The notes under the pieces were generated by a model. That model searched no databases, had not been told where the DNA came from, and saw only the letters and a list, made by a program, of their open reading frames with translations. Positions 1 through 8,597 of a DNA stretch of 64,000 bases are shown here, piece by piece (within the stretch, counting starts at the first letter, position 1; each line of letters begins with the position of its first letter). Position numbers and translations under genes: made by a program. The DNA is from an uncultured Lachnospiraceae bacterium (lineage in GTDB: Bacteria > Bacillota > Clostridia > Lachnospirales > Lachnospiraceae). The stretch is from assembly GCA_934320845.1 (NCBI GenBank), contig CAKRFU010000001.1, forward strand, positions 186,001 to 250,000. Direction: 5' to 3'.

Positions 1-340
1 TATATGTTTTTCCAACATTACATTTTAATTTAGTTACTTTAAATATTCTTAAATTTCTTGAAACCGACTCTTTAGTCATGATTTTTTCACTTAAAATTTT
101 TTTTGATTTTATTTTCTTTAAATCTTTATTATTTGAATTTTTTTTGTCCAATGTTTTTTCATAATTTTCATCATTCTCATCTATACAAATCACATTGTAT
201 CTTATATTTTCATGTAATATAACCTTATCATGCAATACAAACAACATATATATCATTGAAAAAATCATTCCAAGTATTATTGGAACAACAAATGCTGCTT
301 CAACTGTATAATTTGCAGAAATCTTGTATCTTTTACGCAT
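1..340 (-). CDS. TadE/TadG-like pilus-associated membrane protein (3' end missing)
   Basis: The last Tad-locus gene in the window, cut by the window edge; 113 N-terminal residues are visible. The protein opens with a short basic stretch and then NYTVEAAFVVPIILGMIFSM. That is the SxxVEAAFVxP signature of TadE/TadG pseudopilins, where a single N-terminal membrane helix follows a class III signal with a conserved Glu. Beyond residue 40 it is charged and unremarkable. The ATG at 338-340 is preceded by a GGGGT element, and an in-frame stop lies shortly upstream, so the start is well set. It lies 40 bases after the upstream prepilin-peptidase gene, on the same strand, so co-transcription is likely. 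The function (minor pilin or assembly factor) comes from the family only. Confidence 0.75.
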   Translation of the reverse strand, partial: MRKRYKISANYTVEAAFVVPIILGMIFSMIYMLFVLHDKVILHENIRYNVICIDENDENYEKTLDKKNSNNKDLKKIKSKKILSEKIMTKESVSRNLRIFKVTKLKCNVGKTY

Positions 341-379
341 TCCAAAACCCCATTCTATATTTTCAAGTTTATTTTAAAC

Positions 380-805
380 TCAAGCAATATTTTGAAACAA
401 ACAAAATAAATACGCAGCCAGTACAAATGGAACAAGAGGCATCTCATAGTCCTTTTTCTTTCTTTGAATAATAACAAGAAATAATGCCGCAAAAAAAGCA
501 AATGCAATGGATAAAAAAATCACTAAAATTCCTTTTTGAACACCAATAAAACATATTATAATTGAATAAAGACATACATCTCCAATCCCTACAGCTCCTT
601 TACTTAAAATCGAGACACATGCCAGTAGACTTCCAATACCAATGCCTGCCACAAAACTTTCAATATTATAATTTTTTTCAAAATAACAGCACACCGCAAG
701 AATTAACGTAAACGTCAATAATACCCTTATATCAACCGTTCTTCTTGCAATATCAGTTATTGTACATATCCCAATGCATAAAAATAACACAATACTTACA
801 AACAT
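380..805 (-). CDS. A24-family prepilin peptidase-like protein (second copy in the Tad locus)
   Basis: A 141-residue polytopic membrane protein. It has the two aspartates that define A24 (type IV prepilin) aspartic peptidases: Asp18 in the TDIARR stretch after the first helix, and Asp76 in the GIGD motif at residues 73-76. The family cleaves the leader of Flp pilins and TadE-like pseudopilins on the cytoplasmic face of the membrane. It is shorter than full bifunctional PilD enzymes and lacks their Cys-rich N-methylase domain, as is usual for TadV/CpaA. A second A24 protein heads the same operon at 8032-8538, so the locus has two. A purine-rich ribosome site lies just before the ATG, ten bases after the upstream gene. 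Confidence 0.8.
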   Translation of the reverse strand: MFVSIVLFLCIGICTITDIARRTVDIRVLLTFTLILAVCCYFEKNYNIESFVAGIGIGSLLACVSILSKGAVGIGDVCLYSIIICFIGVQKGILVIFLSIAFAFFAALFLVIIQRKKKDYEMPLVPFVLAAYLFCLFQNIA

Positions 806-814
806 ATAACCTTA

Positions 815-1531
815 TCACCCCCTCCCTCTACATTTGCTGCATTCAGGCATACCGCTTATTTCCGATATTTTTACTTTTCTTACATATCTTTTTATTCCAT
901 GACATTTTTTAGTACAATGATACCTGTCTCCATAAGTTGTTATATAAACATAAGTATTTAAGGCATCCTCCGTTCTGTAACAAAATTCACACTTTTTATA
1001 CTTTCCTCCTGATGAATTTCTTTTTTTATCAATAAGTTTTACTAAGACTCGTTGAATACTCGGATTCAAATATGTACAGTCAGAATAGTCATGATAAACG
1101 CTCCCACTCTCGGTAATATAAACAGTTTTTTCTGACTCATGTGTATCAGAGCACATACTTTTCCCCTTGTACTCGTTCAAAACAATTCTTTGATAAATCT
1201 TATTGTTAGTAAGTTTACCTGACAAGACGGGATTTTTCATTTTGTATCTCATAAAGCATATTTTATATCCGTTACTTTCAGACCACATTATAATATGACT
1301 TTCACCAAATATACTTTTCAATGTATCTGTTTTTGTCCCATATGCTGAATATTTTGCTGCGGCATCTGCAAGCTGAATATGATTTTTGTTTATTTCAAAC
1401 AATACATTAAATTCATAAAAAAACGAGAATACCATAATAAAAAACAATGGCACACATAATGATGCTTCAACTGTAACAGATGCACTTAAACGCCACTTTT
1501 GGTACCTGTCATATCTTTTCTTATCTCTCAT
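815..1531 (-). CDS. TadE-like protein with C-terminal Cys/His motif repeats
   Basis: 238 residues. A basic N-terminus is followed by SASVTVEASLCVPLFFIMVF, a TadE-type helix with the conserved Glu, so it is probably processed and membrane-anchored like a pseudopilin. The C-terminal half carries two related units. Each opens VYIT, continues with a YH...C cluster and ends in a CxxC pair (KCEFC near residue 178, ECSKC near the end). This pattern resembles small zinc-binding modules of exported proteins. It overlaps the upstream gene by 11 bases, which suggests translational coupling. A role as a minor pilus component is inferred from the locus; the zinc-site idea rests only on Cys/His spacing. 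Confidence 0.75.
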   Translation of the reverse strand: MRDKKRYDRYQKWRLSASVTVEASLCVPLFFIMVFSFFYEFNVLFEINKNHIQLADAAAKYSAYGTKTDTLKSIFGESHIIMWSESNGYKICFMRYKMKNPVLSGKLTNNKIYQRIVLNEYKGKSMCSDTHESEKTVYITESGSVYHDYSDCTYLNPSIQRVLVKLIDKKRNSSGGKYKKCEFCYRTEDALNTYVYITTYGDRYHCTKKCHGIKRYVRKVKISEISGMPECSKCRGRG

Positions 1532-3254
1532 ACCCGTAACTTGTAATCACTCTCCTTTCAAATTTTTTAAATTTTAATTCATCTCCGTAAATCTTCCACA
1601 GATAAGGAAATATAAACTTCATTTCATACGCTATTTCAAATTCTGCTTCTACAATACAATCATAAATACGAAAACTTTCGTTATATCTTTTTCTCAAATC
1701 AAACTGGATAATATCAAACATTCTTGTTTTAATCTTTTGTGGTGACACCGATGCTGCAAAGCAAAATAAATATTCTCTGTAATCAATATACCTTGATACA
1801 ATCTTTCCATTGCTTTTTTCATATTGTTTTGCTTTATTTTGTAAAAATTTTCCTGTAGCTAGACATATTTCTTCATATGTTATCTTTATATCAGTCATTT
1901 TTTTCAAAACAGGAATCTGTCTGCCGTCAAGAAGTGCCGCTGTATCTATACACGACTCTTCAAATGCCATTATTGTGAGTATTACATACTGAACGCCTTT
2001 TATAAGCGGTTCAATTCCCGTAACCCCGGCTATTGCCGTTGCTGTTGCCAGTGCCTTAGCACTTACTGCTTTATCATTCAGTATTGCCGTAAGATTTGTT
2101 GCCATTCTCGTAGCAATTATTCTGCTCACAATACCTGCAAGGTTATCTTTTTCCTTTTCATTTCCGCATATAAGATACTCCATTCCGTATTCCACTGTCT
2201 TGTTTCTGTTATTTACATATGAAGAAAAAACTTTATCAGCGTAAATAATATATTTTATTCTATTTTTATCCATCGCTTTTTCTTCTGTATATGTCACATT
2301 TTCACCGCCACTTAAAAACAAATTTTTCAGATAATCCCCAGCACTCTCATACTCAACTTCTGAGCTCTCTTTTTCACTCTCTGTTTCTCCTCCCTCTGCT
2401 GCTTCTCTTCCGTCAGTATATCCATTGTTTTCCTCCTCTTCTGATAATATAGCCTTTTCTATATTTTCTTCTGAAAGTTTATTGACATCACAAACCAATG
2501 AAAGATAGCCATTCTCAACAAGCTCTTTAAAAACTTCCAATGGATTTTCTATATCTTCATCTTTTTTCGTTGTATCCCCATGCTCATTTACGTCTTCTTT
2601 TTTAACATCAGTCTCACCAGTATTCTTATTCTGACTTTTGTCTCCATTTAAATTTTTATCATTATCTTCCTCATAATCTCCTTCATCATAATTTTCTTTA
2701 TATTTTCCTGTCTCGTAACTACTGCCATCATCAAGTTTTTCATATAAATCTGCCTTACTGCCTGAAGAAACCTTTGAATACTTATCTTTAAGTTTATCTG
2801 CAGTATCTTCTATTGCACAACTTGCAATATACTGTTCTATCTGCCTGCATAAATTGTCTTTGTCCGACAATCCCCCATAATTATTTTCAAAAACATTAAG
2901 TTTTTTTATCTTATAAATATCCGTATAAGAACTCTTCGAATTTTGAGGTTTTACCGCTAAATTATTTAGTAATATTTTTCTAAAATCATCCTGCATATCA
3001 ATTGATGATATTCCGTTATATCCTCCATATCCAAAAAGACCGTATTCCTTAAATAACTCCATATTGTAGTCTCCAAACAGTGTTTTTTCTGCCGCCAATG
3101 ACGCATTTTTTATATAGCCTTTTGATGCTGTTATCCTTGTGATTTCAAAAAAAATAAGAACCATTCCAAACATGAGTATAAATATAAATGTCATAAATAC
3201 AGTTATACTCCCCTTGACTTCTTTATTCTCCATCATCAATTTTAATTTTTTCAT
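1521..3254 (-). CDS. DUF5702-like TadG-type membrane protein
   Basis: 577 residues. The N-terminus (VKGSITVFMTFIFILMFGMV) is a TadE/TadG-like membrane helix, followed by FFEITRITASKGYIKNASLAAE, typical of the large DUF5702-type proteins in Firmicutes Tad loci. The middle (about 170-310) is a low-complexity acidic stretch rich in Asp, Glu, Lys and Asn, likely disordered. The C-terminal 250 residues are more ordered, with a hydrophobic segment near 400-430. It starts inside the end of the Flp gene (32-base overlap). By analogy with TadG it may sit on the outer face as an adaptor or anchor of the pilus; that role is inference. Confidence 0.75.
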   Translation of the reverse strand: MKKLKLMMENKEVKGSITVFMTFIFILMFGMVLIFFEITRITASKGYIKNASLAAEKTLFGDYNMELFKEYGLFGYGGYNGISSIDMQDDFRKILLNNLAVKPQNSKSSYTDIYKIKKLNVFENNYGGLSDKDNLCRQIEQYIASCAIEDTADKLKDKYSKVSSGSKADLYEKLDDGSSYETGKYKENYDEGDYEEDNDKNLNGDKSQNKNTGETDVKKEDVNEHGDTTKKDEDIENPLEVFKELVENGYLSLVCDVNKLSEENIEKAILSEEEENNGYTDGREAAEGGETESEKESSEVEYESAGDYLKNLFLSGGENVTYTEEKAMDKNRIKYIIYADKVFSSYVNNRNKTVEYGMEYLICGNEKEKDNLAGIVSRIIATRMATNLTAILNDKAVSAKALATATAIAGVTGIEPLIKGVQYVILTIMAFEESCIDTAALLDGRQIPVLKKMTDIKITYEEICLATGKFLQNKAKQYEKSNGKIVSRYIDYREYLFCFAASVSPQKIKTRMFDIIQFDLRKRYNESFRIYDCIVEAEFEIAYEMKFIFPYLWKIYGDELKFKKFERRVITSYGYER

Positions 3255-3429
3255 TTATTGTTTTTGAATCCCCATTTATATTTTTAAATGCACTGCTTAC
3301 AATGTCCGTTATCTGCTTTCTAAATATAACTATCAGCATTATAAGCACAACTAAAATAAGTATAATTTCAACAACTCCAATTCCATCTTCCTCACATATT
3401 AAATCTTTCATATCTTTTCTATTTATCAT
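3223..3429 (-). CDS. Flp-type (type IVb) prepilin
   Basis: A 68-residue protein with the Flp prepilin layout: a short charged leader, a processing site around DGIG/VVEI with Glu at +4 of the likely mature chain, one long hydrophobic helix (about residues 20-40) and a short hydrophilic tail. Flp pilins are cleaved by TadV-type peptidases and polymerised by TadA/TadB/TadC. The gene stands between tadC and the DUF5702 gene, and a hairpin occupies the gap upstream of it. The tail is richer in charged residues than in many Flp1 pilins, and no second pilin gene is visible. The exact start (first Met, or Met7 of the reading) is open. Confidence 0.75.
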   Translation of the reverse strand: MINRKDMKDLICEEDGIGVVEIILILVVLIMLIVIFRKQITDIVSSAFKNINGDSKTINEKIKIDDGE

Positions 3430-3441
3430 ATTTTTCTTCTA

Positions 3442-3482
3442 TTACTGTTAGCACAAATCAAACAAAAACATGCAAACAGTAA
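3442..3482 (-). promoter_or_regulatory. Intercistronic hairpin upstream of the pilin gene
   Basis: Eight-base complementary arms (TTACTGTT / AACAGTAA) enclose a loop of about 25 bases between tadC and the Flp pilin gene. There is no proper U-run after it. It is better read as an RNA-processing or stabilising hairpin ahead of the pilin message than as a terminator. The function is inferred. Confidence 0.35.
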
Positions 3483-3523
3483 CTTTCCCCTTTCTAATTT
3501 TTAATAATACAACAATACTTGCT

Positions 3524-4993
3524 TTACATACCTGCAAAAGCCGCATACAATATAACTGCAAAAATAATTGCCATCATAAGCACCATTGGCACTAATAGTT
3601 TTGTACTCGCTTCTTCTCCAAGAATTTTTGCATTCTCTTTTCTCTCATTAAAAATATCAGCTGATTCATACTCAAGAATATTTATAAGATTAGCAGTTCC
3701 CTTTTTTAAATTTTGTACAAGAAGTGTTGAAAATTTCATATAGGTTAATATACCTATTCTTCTTCCAAACATTTCATATGCCTTTTCTTCACTAATTCCA
3801 TTGTCCATCTGATTTTTAGTCAGAAGCATTTCCTCTGTAAGATAATCAACCTTATCATTTTTAGTTTTTCTTGTCTCGGCTACTCGAATCCATGCATTTT
3901 TTACAGGTAAACCAGCATTTATAAGCAATACAAATTTTTCGACCATTTCAGGATATGCAAGTTTTAACTGTTTTTCTCTCTCAGCCACTTTATTTTTTGC
4001 TGCGTACTCTGCCATAAGCGGAACAACAATAAACATGAGCATAGCAATACATGCCGTCTTAAATAATCCTTTATATCGGTCAACACTGTACCTTACATTT
4101 TTCCCTCCAACCTTATCAGGAAGTTTTATATACTTAAAACTTTTTGTATCTTCTATTGACTTTTCAAACAATTTTCTCCATTCATCCCAGATACTCTCTT
4201 CCTCTTTTCTTTTTACAGGATGGACAGTAATATTAAATTTTAATTTTTCCTTATATTGCTCATACATTAAAACAGCCGTAAGTTCTACACTTTCTAATTC
4301 CGTAATTTTTTCACACTCAACTTTTCCATCATCCGCAACAATATTTTCATTACTTGAAGTCCAAGAAATATTAAACATACTTCCATCTACCTTTCTTACC
4401 AAAGAAAGATTTTTTGTCACATTATCGGACGATTTATTATTGCCAAGATAATGACTGTAAATATATTTTTTTACCTTTTCTGTCTGATACAAAATTTCTT
4501 TTTCATTATATTTTCTTTCGGGTACTATAATATCGGTATTCCTTTTTTGTCCATCTATTTCTGTTTGTACGCTTATCTCTTTTTGCTCTCCACCTATGTC
4601 ATTTTTTTCAATATAATATTCAGAAACTATATACTTATTACTTTGACATGATATAACTGAAAATAAAACAACAAGATTAAATAGCAGATATGTGCATAAA
4701 AACAATGAAATATGTTTAATAAAAAACTCTTTTGTTATATCATCTTCACTCTTTCCAACATATAATTTTTTGTATCGGCCTAAAGTTTCCTCTTTCAGTT
4801 TTAATTTAACCTTTTTTACTAAAATACAATATATTTTATATGCTGCAGGTACGACAAAACTTAATTTTAAATTTACTTCAACAATTTTTTTCTTTTTATT
4901 TTTTAACCACTCATATGTCAAAAATGATAAATATGAAAACAGCAAGATCATACAAACCGATAAAATCAAAATATCCTGCAAATTCCATATCAC
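3524..4993 (-). CDS. tadC: TadC-like pilus platform protein with inserted Ig-like domain
   Basis: 489 residues. An N-terminal membrane helix (about 5-28) and a second near 95-115 precede an extracytoplasmic block (about 120-275). A third helix (near 290-310) then leads into the T2SSF fold, with the usual late hydrophobic helix at the C-terminus. TadC works with TadB as the inner-membrane platform for Flp assembly. The extracytoplasmic block has FNISWTSSNENIVADDGKV, the hallmark of bacterial Ig-like (Big/aBig) domains, followed by strands ending in NITVHPVKR. TadC proteins usually have about 300 residues, so the extra length is this insert. The next gene upstream is tadB. Confidence 0.8.
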   Translation of the reverse strand: MIWNLQDILILSVCMILLFSYLSFLTYEWLKNKKKKIVEVNLKLSFVVPAAYKIYCILVKKVKLKLKEETLGRYKKLYVGKSEDDITKEFFIKHISLFLCTYLLFNLVVLFSVISCQSNKYIVSEYYIEKNDIGGEQKEISVQTEIDGQKRNTDIIVPERKYNEKEILYQTEKVKKYIYSHYLGNNKSSDNVTKNLSLVRKVDGSMFNISWTSSNENIVADDGKVECEKITELESVELTAVLMYEQYKEKLKFNITVHPVKRKEEESIWDEWRKLFEKSIEDTKSFKYIKLPDKVGGKNVRYSVDRYKGLFKTACIAMLMFIVVPLMAEYAAKNKVAEREKQLKLAYPEMVEKFVLLINAGLPVKNAWIRVAETRKTKNDKVDYLTEEMLLTKNQMDNGISEEKAYEMFGRRIGILTYMKFSTLLVQNLKKGTANLINILEYESADIFNERKENAKILGEEASTKLLVPMVLMMAIIFAVILYAAFAGM

Positions 4994-5085
4994 CTCCTTT
5001 TTTATTTCATTCCAATCAATTTTTCATTATATGATGTTGGTGTCACAAATCGCTCCGTTGCTATCTGCCTTTAACCGTTGCATTA

Positions 5086-5877
5086 TTATATTTTTATATC
5101 TGATATTTTCTCACTTAACATACACCCAAACATATAAATTCCAAATAATCCTGTCATGAAAATATGACCACTTACAGTATAAAGACAATCCAAAAATCCC
5201 GGCGAAGTAAGCCAGAAATATACAATTATCAGCAATGGTATTATATTCATTATCCTGCTCTCCATTTTTTTAGCCGCTATCATTGTTTTTATTTCTCTCT
5301 TGACCTCTATCTTTTCACTTATTTTATCAGCGGTTGATTTTACTATCTCTACCATGTTTCCGCCTGTTCTTTTTGCAATTCCAAATATATCCGAAAAACA
5401 AATTATGTCTTCAATATCACTGCTTATTGCAAATTCAGAAAGTGCCTTTTCTATCGGTATACCATTTTCTAACTCCACAATTATTTTTTCTGTTTCAAAC
5501 AATATCATTGATTTCTCGCCAAATAACATATCCAAATCTTTTTCTGATTCCCGTATTGAATTTTCAATAGAATATCCTGCTGACAGTGCAGCCGATATAC
5601 TCAACATCAATTCTTTAAACTCAAGATTCAATTTCCATTTCCGTAATTCCTCCTGTCTTTTTGTCTCCTTTTTCACATTTAATACTCCATAGACCACAGC
5701 AATAACAAAACAGATAATAAATGATTTATAAAATAACAATGAAATTAAAAACATTTTTCCATATCCACAAAAGAAGTATTTTATTAACGCACAATTTTTT
5801 GATATGTTGTTATCTAATACTCTATTCCTGCTCTTTGAAGCTTTTCTGTGTGAATAATCTTTTTCCCTGTCCTGCAT
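5086..5877 (-). CDS. tadB: TadB-like pilus platform protein
   Basis: 263 residues. After a basic N-terminal tail and a hydrophobic region (about 40-68), the cytoplasmic T2SSF domain contains LMLSISAALSAGYSIENSIRE and FSDIFGIAKRTGGNMVEIV. These two conserved helices of GspF/TadB family proteins are followed by two C-terminal membrane helices. TadB pairs with TadC at the inner membrane and contacts the TadA ATPase. The annotated start lies 64 bases inside tadA, in another frame; a later start is possible, but the overlap fits a coupled operon. Nothing suggests damage. Confidence 0.85.
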   Translation of the reverse strand: MQDREKDYSHRKASKSRNRVLDNNISKNCALIKYFFCGYGKMFLISLLFYKSFIICFVIAVVYGVLNVKKETKRQEELRKWKLNLEFKELMLSISAALSAGYSIENSIRESEKDLDMLFGEKSMILFETEKIIVELENGIPIEKALSEFAISSDIEDIICFSDIFGIAKRTGGNMVEIVKSTADKISEKIEVKREIKTMIAAKKMESRIMNIIPLLIIVYFWLTSPGFLDCLYTVSGHIFMTGLFGIYMFGCMLSEKISDIKI

Positions 5878-7058
5878 AGTTTTCCAATCACCTTCCCATC
5901 CGCATCTTCTCCTTCCTCAACAAACTCAAATAACGTCCCGAGTTTTATATTGTCCCCATCCATTCCAATAATCTCAGCTATTTCAAGAACTTTTCTTGTT
6001 CTGTCCCTAATTCTGCCAAGATGAATTATAATGTCAACAGCTGCCGCTATTTGGTTTCGTATTGCTAAAATAGGTATGTCCATTCCCGATAAAACAAGCG
6101 TTTCAAGTCTTGAAAGCATATCCTTTGAACTGTTTGCATGGCCTGTACAAAAACTTCCATCATGTCCAGTATTCATGGCATTTAACAGTTCGCATGCCGC
6201 CGCATCTCTTACTTCCCCTAATATTATGCGATCAGGTCGCATGCGTAATGATGATTTCAGTAAATCTCTTATCGTTACTGCATTTTTGCCTTCAACATTT
6301 GCATTTCTAACCTCCAGTCTTACAAGATTGGGGATATTTCTTATCTGAAGTTCTGCAGCATCCTCGATTGTAATTATCCTCTCGTCCTGCGGTATATAAT
6401 CAGATAACGCATTTAAAAACGTGGTCTTTCCACTTCCCGTTCCCCCGCTTATAAAAATGTTGTATCCCGCCTTTACAATCTTCTCTAAGAATTGAGCAGC
6501 TTCCTCTGACAACGAACCTATTTCTATAAGTTTTTTCATTGTCATTGGTTTTTCCGGAAATTTTCTTATTGTAACAACCGGTCCTTCAAGACTCACAGGT
6601 GGAAGAACAACATTAACTCTTGAACCATCAGTAAGCCTGAAGTCTACAATCGGACTTGTTTCATTTACAACTCTGTTGACTTTTGAAACAATTTGTTGTA
6701 TAACATCCTCCAACTTATGTACATTCATAAACTTTTCCGGATACTTTTCAATCTTTCCACTGTTCTCGACAAATATACTATCAGGACCGTTTACCATAAT
6801 CTCTGTAATATCAGGGTTATCTATAAGTTCCTGAAGCACATCCATTCCACGCATGGAATTGTATACACTTTTTGTAATATTTTCCTTCTCAAATTGTGCT
6901 ATATACACCTCATGGCTCTTTTCAAAAACTTTTTCCTCAATAAGTTCATATAGTTCCTCATCACTATACTCTCTTCCGTCAACTGTTTTCTCTACAATCT
7001 CACAATAAATATCATCTTTTATTTTATTTATATTCTTCATACTCATCTGTATCAACAC
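5814..7058 (-). CDS. tadA: TadA/CpaF-type secretion ATPase
   Basis: 414 residues, normal for the CpaF/TadA branch of type II/IV secretion ATPases that power Flp pilus assembly. The N-terminal domain has the family phrase ITEIMVNGPDSIFVE. The ATPase core has Walker A SGGTGSGKTTF near residue 208, followed by Walker B with ILGEVRDAAACELLNAMNTG and the His-box phrase GHANS. The first codon of the longest reading (GTG) overlaps the stop of the upstream gene; an ATG four codons later is equally possible. The hexamer would act on the cytoplasmic side of TadB/TadC. Confidence 0.92.
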   Translation of the reverse strand: MLIQMSMKNINKIKDDIYCEIVEKTVDGREYSDEELYELIEEKVFEKSHEVYIAQFEKENITKSVYNSMRGMDVLQELIDNPDITEIMVNGPDSIFVENSGKIEKYPEKFMNVHKLEDVIQQIVSKVNRVVNETSPIVDFRLTDGSRVNVVLPPVSLEGPVVTIRKFPEKPMTMKKLIEIGSLSEEAAQFLEKIVKAGYNIFISGGTGSGKTTFLNALSDYIPQDERIITIEDAAELQIRNIPNLVRLEVRNANVEGKNAVTIRDLLKSSLRMRPDRIILGEVRDAAACELLNAMNTGHDGSFCTGHANSSKDMLSRLETLVLSGMDIPILAIRNQIAAAVDIIIHLGRIRDRTRKVLEIAEIIGMDGDNIKLGTLFEFVEEGEDADGKVIGKLCRTGKKIIHTEKLQRAGIEY

Positions 7059-8020
7059 GCATTTCTATCTTCTCCAAAAAATACTACATTATCAAAACTC
7101 CCTGACAGACCGTCACGTTTAAGCGTTTTTTCAAACGCACTTTGTTTTTCAAACTCCATTCTGTTTTGTGCTGCTTTGAAATAAAGTTTGTCACACCTTT
7201 GCATAAGTTCCATAAAAGCTTCACTCAGATAGCCTACTATAAAAATAACAGTTTCATACTCCATCTGTTCAGATACAACACTTATAAATTCACCAATTCC
7301 ATCGTTGTCGAGAAATTGAAGGTCTCTGTAATCTTCAACCGGATAAATACAATCCACTTCACCTTTTTTACAAATGATAGATTGAAGTTTTAAAGCAAGC
7401 TTATTTCCACCTTTTTTTAAATAATATATAACCTCCGACATTCCCCTTACATAAGGTATTTCATCATTTGACACACCACTCTTTTTTTTATTTTCATTCT
7501 CCTGCCATAATGCCCCATCAAGTCCGTTTAATTGTTCCAGACACACAAGAAGTGTCTTTCTCATTTTTCCTATTTGTAATGCAAGTTCAACACCATAATC
7601 AAGTACAATATTTCCACCACTCGCAGAATAGACACCTATCAATTCTGTATTATTTTTTATAACAAATGTACTATTGATGTTTACATTGTCATCATCAGCT
7701 ATATCAGAAAGAACTTCTTTTATTATTTCCTCAACGGATTGATATTTAAATATAACAGAATATTTTTCGTTTTCCATTACATAATTTCCCTCTGATAAAA
7801 CAATAATTTTCCCCAAATTTTTTTCGTTTTCCACATCATTCACACATTTTCTATCTGTCAGCAAAACATCTATCTTTGTCTTTTTGACAAATTCTGAAAT
7901 TTTGTCACACATTGTAAATATTCTGAAATCTATACAGTTATTCTTATTATGACAAAAGTATTCAGCAAATCTTTCTGCATATGATGTTTTTTCATACAAA
8001 CCAATAACAACTTTTTCCAC
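7052..8020 (-). CDS. TadZ/CpaE-like protein with degenerate P-loop
   Basis: About 322 residues from a GTG start that sits after GGAGG. Order: an N-terminal receiver-like region (about 1-100, no obvious phospho-acceptor signature), then a MinD/ParA-like region beginning near residue 120 with IGVYSASGGNIVLDYGVELA. This has the position and shape of the deviant Walker A motif of TadZ/CpaE, but the Lys/Gly/Thr residues that bind nucleotide are missing. In Tad systems this protein places the machinery in the cell. Here it is probably a scaffold without ATPase activity. It lies between the prepilin peptidase and tadA, which is the canonical place. Confidence 0.7.
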   Translation of the reverse strand: MEKVVIGLYEKTSYAERFAEYFCHNKNNCIDFRIFTMCDKISEFVKKTKIDVLLTDRKCVNDVENEKNLGKIIVLSEGNYVMENEKYSVIFKYQSVEEIIKEVLSDIADDDNVNINSTFVIKNNTELIGVYSASGGNIVLDYGVELALQIGKMRKTLLVCLEQLNGLDGALWQENENKKKSGVSNDEIPYVRGMSEVIYYLKKGGNKLALKLQSIICKKGEVDCIYPVEDYRDLQFLDNDGIGEFISVVSEQMEYETVIFIVGYLSEAFMELMQRCDKLYFKAAQNRMEFEKQSAFEKTLKRDGLSGSFDNVVFFGEDRNAC

Positions 8021-8031
8021 ACTTTCCCTCC

Positions 8032-8538
8032 TCACATTTTATATACAATTAACATACAAAAATAAGAAATAGCCACAAACGGTGCAATATGGATGCTCTC
8101 TGTTCCTTTTAGTTCATCTGCATTAAAATATTTTTCTCCACCGCTTGCGCCATATAACAGATAATTTTTCAATTCCAAAAATCTGCCAAGCAATTCCGGA
8201 TTTTTCAAAACACGATAAAATGCTAATGCACCTGCAAGAATAATAGTCAAAGCAACCAACTTCAAACCAAAAACAATACCATAAAAGCATGCAACCATAC
8301 AAAACAGTTTTATATCCCCAGCTCCGATTCCACGCAGTTTAAAAACAGGCAAAAATATTAAACACACTATTAGCATATCGTTTACTCCACGAAGCGCATA
8401 TGTAAATCCGCCAAGGTACACCCTATATGTAAGTGCTGCAAGTATTGCCGGAAATACAATATAATTACTTATCTTGCTTCTCCTAAAATCGTCAGCCGCA
8501 GCCATTAAAAGTATACTGCACACAAATATTTCTCTCAT
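8032..8538 (-). CDS. Prepilin peptidase, TadV/CpaA type
   Basis: First gene of the Tad operon. About 168 residues with several membrane helices and the two A24 catalytic aspartates, in DDFRRSKISNYIVFP near the N-terminus and in GIGAGDIKLF in the middle. The enzyme removes prepilin leaders at the membrane. The ATG at 8536-8538 is 8 bases after GGAGGTG; a longer GTG reading exists but overlaps that site. The next gene starts within about 12 bases. It carries the better GxGD motif of the two A24 genes, so it is the likelier main peptidase. Confidence 0.88.
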   Translation of the reverse strand: MREIFVCSILLMAAADDFRRSKISNYIVFPAILAALTYRVYLGGFTYALRGVNDMLIVCLIFLPVFKLRGIGAGDIKLFCMVACFYGIVFGLKLVALTIILAGALAFYRVLKNPELLGRFLELKNYLLYGASGGEKYFNADELKGTESIHIAPFVAISYFCMLIVYKM

Positions 8539-8568
8539 GTTCTTCACCTCCTTCCTTTGCGTGGTGCC

Positions 8569-8597
8569 ACTTTATCACCATGCTGTTTTGCTGTCAA
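8569..8597 (-). promoter_or_regulatory. Sigma-A-type promoter of the Tad operon
   Basis: On the minus strand a perfect -35 TTGACA (8592-8597) and a -10 TAAAGT (8569-8574) are separated by 17 bases, about 25-30 bases before the ribosome site of the first tad gene. Read by eye; the -35 match and ideal spacing make it convincing. Confidence 0.7.
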
